A stretch of 64,000 bases of DNA from Aphrocallistes beatrix (lineage: Eukaryota > Porifera > Hexactinellida > Sceptrulophora > Aphrocallistidae), in the NCBI GenBank assembly GCA_963281255.1, contig OY725489.1, positions 1,550,001 to 1,614,000 of the forward strand. Reading direction: 5' to 3'. Shown piece after piece: positions 52,628 to 61,900 of this stretch (the stretch's first letter is position 1; the number at the start of each line of letters is the position of its first letter). The position numbers and the translations under genes were made by a program. The notes under the pieces are model-generated. The model ran no database searches and was not told where the DNA came from. It worked only from the letters and a program-made list of their open reading frames with translations.

Positions 52628-53542
52628 ATGTTGAGATCATTTGGGAATATTCGGATCAAAACCGGGAATTTTGTACCCAATTCACCACCACTAGAACCAG
52701 AATACCTAGCTCGACTATCTGAATTCATCACTCGACATCACGGCGGGATATTCGTGTTGACAGGAGCTGGTGTCTCCACTGAATCGGGAATTCCGGACTA
52801 TCGGTCTGAAGGAGTGGGACTGTACGCTAGGTCCAATAGGCGTCCGATGGCGTATGCGGACTTTCTGAAGAATCCAGCCAACCGCAAGCGCTACTGGGCT
52901 CGAGCCTACGTGGGCTGGGACATCTACCGAGAATACCAGCCCAATCTGACGCATCGCATCCTCTCCCACCTGGAGCGGAGGGAGGGGATGTTCCGCTGGT
53001 TAGTGACGCAGAACGTAGATGGGTTGCACACGAAAGCTGGCTCCCTGAAACTGACTGAAATCCACGGTAGCCTCCACCGTGTCCTGTGTCTGTCCTGCGG
53101 CCTCACCACTCCGAGAGAAGAGGTGCAGTCCATGATTCGGGACGCCAATTCTGATTGGAGAGGGAATGCCGGTGAGCTAGCACCGGATGGCGACGTCACC
53201 GTTTCTGCTGAAGCTGTTGAAATGTTCAATGTGCCAGGTTGCCACAGCTGTGGAGGAATCTTGAAGCCAGACATCGTGTTCTTCGGTGACAATGTGCAGA
53301 AACATAAAAATGCTTTTACTCTCGGCAAACTGTCTCAATCATCAGCTCTGCTTGTGCTCGGCTCTTCGTTGCAAGTTTACTCGGCTTACAAGTTCATCCT
53401 CAAAGCTGAAGCTATGCGCATTCCGATCGCTATCGTCAATATCGGAGAGACTAGAGCTGACGAAAAAGTAGACCTGAAACTCCCCGGGAAATGTTCCCAG
53501 GTGTTGCAATGGCTAGCTAATAAGATGGATATAGTTCTGTGA
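52628..53542 (+). CDS. SIRT4: NAD-dependent sirtuin, SIRT4-like
   Basis: An intact single-exon frame of 304 residues (human SIRT4 has 314). Sirtuins remove acyl groups from lysine using NAD. SIRT4 is a mitochondrial ADP-ribosyltransferase/lipoamidase/deacylase. Seen: NAD-binding GAGVSTESGIPDYRS, TQNVDGLHTKAG, catalytic His in LTEIHGSLHR, a zinc site with C-L-S-C and C-H-S-C, and GSSLQVYSAYKF. The class II pattern (NPANRKRYWARAYVGW and PDGDVTVS) points to SIRT4 rather than SIRT5. The N terminus MLRSFGNIRIKTGNF is basic and Asp/Glu-free, as in a mitochondrial presequence. I chose the ATG at 52628 because the upstream extension has no ATG. TTTAG just upstream may be a splice acceptor of a 5' non-coding exon. 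Confidence 0.93.
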   Translation: MLRSFGNIRIKTGNFVPNSPPLEPEYLARLSEFITRHHGGIFVLTGAGVSTESGIPDYRSEGVGLYARSNRRPMAYADFLKNPANRKRYWARAYVGWDIYREYQPNLTHRILSHLERREGMFRWLVTQNVDGLHTKAGSLKLTEIHGSLHRVLCLSCGLTTPREEVQSMIRDANSDWRGNAGELAPDGDVTVSAEAVEMFNVPGCHSCGGILKPDIVFFGDNVQKHKNAFTLGKLSQSSALLVLGSSLQVYSAYKFILKAEAMRIPIAIVNIGETRADEKVDLKLPGKCSQVLQWLANKMDIVL

Positions 53543-53689
53543 TTTGAAATATTTATTTGTATTGTGTCATAAAATCGAATTAATTTTGCTAGTTTTTGTA
53601 TCGACACCTCAAAACGCTAGCGGTTTATAGTAAATTCCGATAGCTAGACCACTCACGTTTTTCAATCATTATACATATTTACTATTCAA

Positions 53690-53740
53690 CAAGCGCGGTT
53701 CGCTTGCTTGCGCTCCGCTGATTGCGGGCGCCAGGAGTTT
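53690..53740 (-). mobile_element. GC-rich tail remnant of family A or B
   Basis: CAAGCGCGGTTCGCTTGCTT then GCGCTCCGCTG and GCGGGCGCCAGG, the inverted tail without body, 50 bp upstream of the presenilin start. Confidence 0.6.
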
Positions 53741-53789
53741 CTCAATCTAACATATTTTGGGATTTTTTTTACTTTATATATTCAGTGTG

Positions 53790-55106
53790 ATGGAGCATGC
53801 AGCACAGACTGAATCCAGTGCAGAGAGAAGACGCACTGACAGGAGTGAAGGGAGTGAGATAGAGCCATCTCACACACAGGAGCAAGACGACAACACGCCC
53901 CTCCTCTCGCCCACGCCAGGACACGACCCCCCATCGGGAGCACCCGAGACACCAGACGAGCAGTTCCAGCCCAGCTTCGATCATCCCTACCAAGTCCTGC
54001 GCTTCGGCGCTGAGATGGGACTGAAGCTGATCATCCCCGTGTCCATCTGCATGCTGCTGGTGACAGCCGCGGTTCTCTCCGTGACGTCCTTCACGGAGAG
54101 CGGCGACAGCGCCTACTTCTTCTACACGCCCTTCCACGAGAAGGTCAGCAACCCCGGCCTGAGGTTCGGGGAGGCGGTGGTCAATGCTCTCATCATCGTA
54201 GGCGTGGTGCTGGTCATGACCATCTTGCTGGTGCTGCTCTACAAGTTCAAGTGCTACAAGATCCTGTACGGCTGGATGCTGCTGGCCACCTTCGTCATTC
54301 TCTTCTTCATCTCCTTCTTCTACCTGCTCGACCTGTTCAAGATGTACAACGTCCCCATCGACATCTTCACCCTGTTCTTCCTGCTGTGGAACTTCGGCTG
54401 CACGGGCATCGCAGCCATTCACTGGAAAGCCCCGCTGAAGCTGCAGCAAGCCTACCTCATCCTCTCCAGCGCCCTGGTCTCCCTCATCTTCATCAAGTAC
54501 CTGCCCCCCTGGACCGCCTGGGTCATCCTCATCGCCATCTCCATCTACGACCTGGTGGCGGTGCTGTGTCCGATCGGGCCGCTGCGGATTCTGGTGAACA
54601 TCGCGCGCGAGAGAGACGAGCAGCTGTTCCCCGCCCTCATCTACTCCTCCACCATGCTCTGGATGGTCGGCATGGCGGACAGGGCCCCGCGCGGCGGTGG
54701 CGGTGGCGGCGACGGCGGCAGCGACCACAGCGACTCAGACCAAGAGGGGGAGACGCAGGGGGCTGAGGGGGCTGAGGGGAGGGAGGAGAGGGAGCGGGGG
54801 GAGCAGAGGTCTCTAGGGGTGTTTGAGAGGAGGGGCCCACAGCTGGGCTTGGGAGACTTCATCTTCTACAGCATCCTGCTAGGCAAGGCAGCACACGACA
54901 GCTCAGGAGACTTTGTCACCATCCTGGCCTGCTACCTCGCCATCTGCGTAGGCCTGTGTGCCACGCTCCTCTTCCTCGTGATCGTGCAGAGAGCTCTCCC
55001 CGCTCTGCCCATCTCCATCACGTTCGGAGTGGTCTTTTTCTTCGGGACTCAGTTCCTCATCTCTCCCTTCCTGAGCGAGCTAGCTCAGAGCCAAGTCTTC
55101 ATCTAG
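53790..55106 (+). CDS. PSEN: Presenilin, catalytic subunit of gamma-secretase
   Basis: An intact single-exon frame of 438 residues (human PSEN1 467). Presenilin is the aspartyl protease of gamma-secretase and cuts Notch, APP and other membrane proteins in the bilayer. It has nine hydrophobic helices. Catalytic Asp254 is in ISIYDLVAVLCPIGPLR and Asp356 in LGLGDFIFYS. The PAL motif is in LPALPISITFG. The cytosolic loop (about residues 295-345) is poorly conserved and has a poly-Gly run and acidic repeats. The N terminus is hydrophilic with a TPLL segment. The start is the ATG at 53790. The coding sequence is strikingly GC-rich (many C/G third positions) compared with its AT-rich flanks. TTCAG just before the start may be an acceptor. 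Confidence 0.96.
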   Translation: MEHAAQTESSAERRRTDRSEGSEIEPSHTQEQDDNTPLLSPTPGHDPPSGAPETPDEQFQPSFDHPYQVLRFGAEMGLKLIIPVSICMLLVTAAVLSVTSFTESGDSAYFFYTPFHEKVSNPGLRFGEAVVNALIIVGVVLVMTILLVLLYKFKCYKILYGWMLLATFVILFFISFFYLLDLFKMYNVPIDIFTLFFLLWNFGCTGIAAIHWKAPLKLQQAYLILSSALVSLIFIKYLPPWTAWVILIAISIYDLVAVLCPIGPLRILVNIARERDEQLFPALIYSSTMLWMVGMADRAPRGGGGGGDGGSDHSDSDQEGETQGAEGAEGREERERGEQRSLGVFERRGPQLGLGDFIFYSILLGKAAHDSSGDFVTILACYLAICVGLCATLLFLVIVQRALPALPISITFGVVFFFGTQFLISPFLSELAQSQVFI

Positions 55107-55109
55107 CAA

Positions 55110-55720
55110 CGCCGTCCTACGCACTACTGTATGAGTTGTGATTTATATGTGATTCATGAAATTTTATATCCTATTTAATGGCGCCTAATTCTTAGGAGGA
55201 GGAAAGGACTAGGAAAATTCACTTCAGTGAAATATTATATCAAATAATGAAAGTGTAAACCACACACAGTAATCTCTTAAGAAATCTTGTTTGAGAAGGT
55301 GGAATCGAGATGAGAGGACTATTTCATATAAATATGGTCTGGTGTCTTCTAATATATTATTGCATTCAATCATTCTTTAATTTTCACATTTCAAGTTTAT
55401 TTTCTTACTTAATTCTTGCTCTCCAAATCCATTTAGCACAGCCATGGTATACGAGGGTATTTGATGACTCATTCAGGCCTTTCATACTAGCAATCTGTTT
55501 GAACACGATGCAATCATTCATTCATTCATTTATTCTTATACTCCACTGTCTTATATAGAGGGATGTGTAAACGCTCTTCAAACTAAGTCTGAACACCAGT
55601 CTTATGAGCCAGCCTTAGGTACTCAGGTGCTAGACTAAAGTATTCGTATTTACATCGATTAAAACGGGTGTCTGTATATTTAACCAAAATCACGAAATTT
55701 AATTTTAGAAATTTTAACTG
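55110..55720. other. Presenilin 3' flank, no further gene
   Basis: AT-rich. A weak hydrophobic frame at 55310-55558 is not recognisable. (ATTC)n runs lie at 55514-55533. Confidence 0.4.
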
Positions 55721-55722
55721 TA

Positions 55723-55815
55723 GAATGCCCAGCATTTATATGGCTTCAGTGCCATATAAAATGGCTGGGAGACATCCGCGATATCGGAGACACTTATTCC
55801 CACTGGGCATTCTAA
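55723..55815. mobile_element. Small hairpin MITE (TAGAATGCCCAG ends)
   Basis: TAGAATGCCCAGCATTTATA on the left pairs with the internal ATAAAATGGCTGGG and with CTGGGCATTCTA on the right. It is about 95 bp long. Confidence 0.55.
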
Positions 55816-55972
55816 AGTTAAAGAATTTGAAGGCATTATTGAAGAAATCTATCTCGATCTTAGTTCTATTGATTTAGAAGAGTTAAAGCTGCGAAGTTTT
55901 TAGGCAATAATTCTAGCAGACAATACTTATTCCTTTATAGTAGATACGAAGTTGTATAATTCTCTAGCAAAC

Positions 55973-58900
55973 ATGAGTGATGCACCTGGAAAGAGCGACG
56001 GAACCTCTCTCCCCTCTCTAGATCTGGACAAGGGTGAGTTGCAGGAAGTGGATAAGGGGACAGAGGGGGATATGAGGACAGAAGGAGACATGGGGACAGA
56101 AGGAGACATGCGGACAGAGGGGGACATGGGGACAGAAGGAGAAGAGGACAGAATGGAGGAAGAAATCACTCAGGAGGACATGCGTGCTCGCAGACTTGCC
56201 AAGTTCGATTCCTTTCCTTCTCAGAGCAAACCTCCTCTCCCTGAGCCTCACACAGACACCTTGGAGAGCTCCAGATCTGAGGAGCAGTTCTCGATGGAGA
56301 TAGGGACAGAGTCCAGCACCCCTTCTAACCCTATCCGCGTGCCCGCGAGAGCATTCAGGGGGCAGCGCTCTCTCACCGGCAGCAGTCCCGGATCTCTCAA
56401 AGCCAGGACTTCTTCTCTGGACGCTCCCACTCAGCAGGACCTACTTCCTGACGAGGTGAGACTCTCAGCCTATTCTTATACAAACTGTTTCATTTGTATT
56501 GGTTCAGTACAGCTGCTATGGAAAGCAGAATTTAGTCTGTTCGCTCTATGTAGATAGAAGAGGAGAGTCTGAACAGCTTGACACGAGTGCTGAGGAGCAG
56601 GTTCCACACCTCTTCTCGGAAGTCTCTGAACTGGGACACCTACCCTCTCCTCCCTCAGACCACAGAGGCGTTGGCTACGAACCCTCTCCTATCCTCTGAC
56701 CTGCCCTGCCTCTCCGCTCAGATCCTCATTGAGCGTCTCTATATGCTAGCTTCCGGTTCTAACACCTCCCACACCCATTCCGTCACAACTGGGTCTATAC
56801 CTAAGTTGGCATCAGGGTCTGGTGAGTTCAATTCGCAAATGTAACCTTGTTGAGTCATCATTTTTTGATGAAAGTTTATTAATACACATTAATATACAAA
56901 TTATATTAAAATTTCAGCCTTCTATCACCTAAACTGGCGGAGTTATAGTCAAAAACTGAAATTTCTAATTATAAAAAAGGTGATAATGACGTCATAATTC
57001 CATGATGAGTCGACATTTTCGTATGAGGTCAGAACTTAGTGGAGCCATAGCCAAAAGACTCCCACATGCCAAAAATCAGCTTTCTGTGCCAGGCAGTTTC
57101 TTCAATCAATTCGTTACATATATATGACTAACCGGACAAAAGTATTTGTACACTATATTCTTCCCCATACAAATAATACTAAATTGATATTTTCATAAAA
57201 GGAAAAGTATTCAAACTCTAAGAGCTATTGAGAGTCTGATTTAAGATTCGAAATCTTCACATTCGAATTAGTAATAGTTGAAGATTTCTAACAAATGGCT
57301 CAACCCAATGAGTAAAATAATCAACCTGTGGCACAAGGAGTAGTACATCACCATCATGTATAGTGATACAAAGGGACATATGTAGCACAAGGTGGCAGTG
57401 ATTGATAATTTGAATTAATTGGGAATTAGTAATTGATCGGAAATATCCAACAATAACTAATTCGAATGCGAAGATTTCGAATTTGAAACCCGATTTGTTG
57501 TATCACTTACCGTTTCGGAGTTTTAATCTTCATGAATAGACCCATTTTAGTATTAAATGCACGTAAGATAATGAAGTGTGCAAATACTTTTGTCCGGGTA
57601 GTATATATATATATATATATATCCTTACTATTAAAACTCGATTAATGTATATCTTATATTTGTTTGTTTGTCCGAATTGATTGAAGAATTGGCAAGTCAT
57701 AGAGATACGAAAATTGGCATGTAGGTGTCAAATGATGAATCTACGATTAAGTTCGAAAATCTAAGCGAAATTTTCACACCTCTGCAAAAAAAATGGAAAA
57801 CAATTTTTCACACCTTTTCTATACAATACTATGTATGGCTTCACTCTCACAATAGAAATCTATGTACGACACTATTGTAGGCTGTCATTGTTATTAATAC
57901 TTCAAAGCAATAACTTATATGGATGTCTCAATTATATTATGGAGTATGGCAGTAAAAAAGGTTATGTGTATGTTTTCACACGATTTGACGAATTTTGAAA
58001 ATTATGCTAGAGACTAGCTACCAACGGTTGACATGGGGTTTTTAGGGGTGTAGAATTCGAATATCATATTTTCAGATCAATATGATAAATTCTTTGTTTA
58101 CATTTGTTTACAATAGCTACATAAAGTAAACAAATTACAAAAATAGGCTAGAGACTAGCTTCCAACGGTTGACATGGGGTTTTTAGGGGTGTAGAATTCG
58201 AATATTATATTTTCAGATCAATATGAGTCATTATTGGTTAACTTTTTTTAAAAATATTTATACATAAATAAAAAGAATTCCCAAATGGGCTAGATTGAGT
58301 AACTCCAGGCGCCCAGAGGGCGACTCTGCGGACACGCAATGTCTCCAAGCCGCGCAGCGCAAGTAAGCGAAGCGCACTTGTATATATATATAATCTGTAA
58401 CGAATTGAAAATGTCGACTTATCATGGAATTATGACGTCATTGTGACCTTTTTTATAATCAGAAATTTCAGTTTTCGACCACAACTCAGCCAAGTGATAG
58501 AAGGCTGAAATTTTAATAGAATGCGTATATTAATACATCTCACATATGATACAATTATCATCAAAAAATGATGACTCATCACTCTGTTATGACGTCATCA
58601 ATACGCATCAAAATTTTAAAAATTAACAAATTTGGTGATTTTTCGTGCGATATCGATTATAAAAGTAGGACAGGCGTATTTAGAGATGCTATCTCCCTTT
58701 AAATTAATCAATGCGACCCCAGACACCCAAAGGGCGCCTCCGGCGGACACAAAGTGTCCGCCAGCTTCGCAGCGCAAGCAAGCGAACTGCGCTTGTATAT
58801 CTTAAAACTCGATTAATGTGTATTTATATATAGTATATATCAGTGGTGCAGCGGTCTGGACTGGACTGCGGTCCAAACCGGTCCGGACCGGACCGACCGG

Positions 58901-61900
58901 TTTCAGCTCAGTCCGGTCCGCCTTTTTAAAGTTCGGTCTGGACTGGTCCGAATTAGCGATCTAACGGTCTGGACCGAACAATCGGTCTGGACTGGTCCAC
59001 CTGTCTGGACCGATCCATCGGTCTAGACTGGTGCATCGGTCTGGACCGATCCATTGGTCTGGACTGGTCCACCGGTCTGGACCGATCCATCGGTCTGGAC
59101 TGGTGCATCGGTCTGGACTGGTCCACCGGTCTGGACCGATCCATCGGTCTGGACTGGTGCATCGGTCTGGACCGATCCATTGGTCTGGACTGGTCCACCG
59201 GTCTGGACCGATTCATCGGTCTGGACCGATCCATCGGTCTGGACTGGTGCACCGGTCTGGACCGGTCCAATATTTTAATCGTGCAGTCTGGACCGTCTAG
59301 AGAATATATATGACGGCCCGGTCCGGTCCATGATATCACCGGACCGCTGCATCTCTGGCATATATATATATAGTATATCTGTAACGAATTGATTGAAGAA
59401 ACTGCGAGGCACATAAAGCTGATTTTAGCATGTGGGAGTCTTGTGGCTATGGCTCTACTAAGTTCTGAGCTCAGACGAAAATGTCTACTCATCATGGAAT
59501 TATGACGTCATTGTCACCTTTTTATAATTAGAAATTTCAGTTTTTGACTATAACTCAGCCATTTTAGGTGATACAAGGCTGAAATTTTAATAGAATGTGT
59601 TTATTAATATATCTCAGATATGATGAAACTATTTCAAAAAGTGATGAATCATCATTTTTTAGTTGCATCATATGTGAGGTATGTTAGTATACAGATTCTA
59701 TTATAATTTCAGCCTTCTATCTCCTATAATGGCTGAGTTATGCTCGAATAACTGTATTGCTTAACTTTTAAAAAGGTGACAATGACGTCATAATTCCATG
59801 ATGAGTCGACATTTTGCTCTGAGCTCAGAACTTGCTGGAGCCATAGCCAAAAGACTCCCACATACCAAAAATTAGCTTTCTATGACCGGCAGTTTCTTCA
59901 ATCAATTCGTTACAGATATATATGTATATATATATATATGTTCTGGGCAATATGAGAAATTGGCCATTTTGCATAATGCCTAGGCAATATGCATAATGCT
60001 ATTTTCTGAGTCAATATGCATAATGTCCAGACAATATGCATAATGCTTCTCTCATTGGACAATATACGAAATACAATTTTCCATACGCATTATACATATT
60101 TTCTTGTTGTCAGCATTATTTTTACTAAACAATTTTGTGAATTGAGTCATAGCCTATGATTGAGTAGCATTTCATTATCATTCTCTCATTATTGTTTGCG
60201 TTATCATCATGCGAAGTGCCTGATACATGGAAATATTTCAATGACCCTATTTCTAAATATGTTTAGCATGTTAGGGTAAATCACTTGCCGTTAACTATTA
60301 AATATATCGTGTATTTGAAATTCACTGTAATGTTTTAAATAATAACTATAGTTAAGCGGTAAGTAAACTTGATGCGGGCGGTGGAGACCGAAATCAAAGG
60401 GTTCGTTATGTATATTGCATCAGAACATGATGCATATTGTCCAATGAGAGAAGCATTATGCATATTGCCTAGGCATTATGCAAAATGGCCAATTTCTCAT
60501 ATTTCCCATAACATATACACTAACCGGACAAAAGTATTTGTACACTATACTATTCCCAATACAAATAGTACTTAATTGGATCTTTTCATGAAGGGAAAAG
60601 TGTTCAAACTCTAAGAGCTGAGAGTCTGATTTAAGATTCGAAATCTTCACATTCGAATTAGTAATAGTTGAAGATTTCTAACAAATGGCTCAACCCAATG
60701 AGTAAAATAATCAACCTGTGGCACAAGGAGTAGTACATCACCATCATGTATAGTGATAAAAAGGGACATATGTAGCACAAGGTGGCAGTGATTGATAATT
60801 TAAAAACATATGGGATCAATAATTGATTAGAAATATCCTCCAATAACTAATTCGAATGCGAAGATTTCGAATTTGAAACCCGATTAGTTAATCTTCATGA
60901 ATAGACCCATTTTAGTATTAAATGTACGTGAGATAATGAAGTGTGCAAATACTTTTACCCGGGTAGTGTATATATAAACAAATATATACACATTAATCGA
61001 GTTTTAATTGTAAGAATATATATACACTGTATATATATATACAGTCGACTCCGCTTAATCGGGCCACTTTTGGCAGGACCGGAATAGCTCTCACACATAG
61101 AAGCTAATACAAAATATTTTCGGTTAATAGGGTCCTCCGCTTAATCGGGGCAAAATGTCCTCTGACCGATGTGGCCCTATTAAGCGGAGTCGACTGTATA
61201 TAACGAATTGATTAAAGAAACTGCCAGACACAGAAAGCTGATTTTTGGCATGTGGGAGTCTTTTGGCTATGGCTCCAGTAAGTTCTGACCTCAGACGAAA
61301 ATGTACTCATCATGGAATTATGACGTCATTTATAATTAGAAATTTCAGTTTTTCCACTAAAACGCTGAAATTTTAATAGAATGTGTATATTAATATTCTT
61401 CACATGTGATACAATTATCATTAAAAAATGATGACTCATCACTCTGTGATGACGTCATCCTTACGCATCAAAAATTTTCAAATTTGATGATTTTTCGAGT
61501 GATATCTATTTGAACAGTAGTAAGACAGACATATTTAGAGAAGTTATCTCCCTTATAATAATAAATGTGTGCCCAGGCGCCTCCGGCGGACACAGTGTCC
61601 ACCAGCCGCGCAGCGCAAGCAAGCGAAGCGCGCTTGTCCTTAACTAAAATCGAAATTGTTCTATGACACCAAGTTCATTTGTTGTTATTAAGATGAAGCT
61701 ATTGCAACCGAACGGTCGGTGGCAATAGCCACTTCATTATTCTTATGCATATTTTGATCAAATTATATTTGCCATTATGTAAACCCCACAATAGCTAAGT
61801 GAATCATTACTTCGATAAAGCAGTATAGCTCTCATCTGTTCTGCTACATGAATTTGGTTGTACGTAGTAATATTCTCCATACCTCATGGAGGCGGGAACA

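Noticed and set aside
53769..54728. 319-codon ORF antisense to presenilin
   Set aside because: Shadow of GC-rich presenilin coding sequence; low-complexity V/D/E composition, no motif. The same applies to the 171-codon frame at 54251-54766.
58953..59495. 180-codon ORF of RSRPMD repeats
   Set aside because: It reads through the GGTCTGGACC minisatellite of a MITE and into a family A element.
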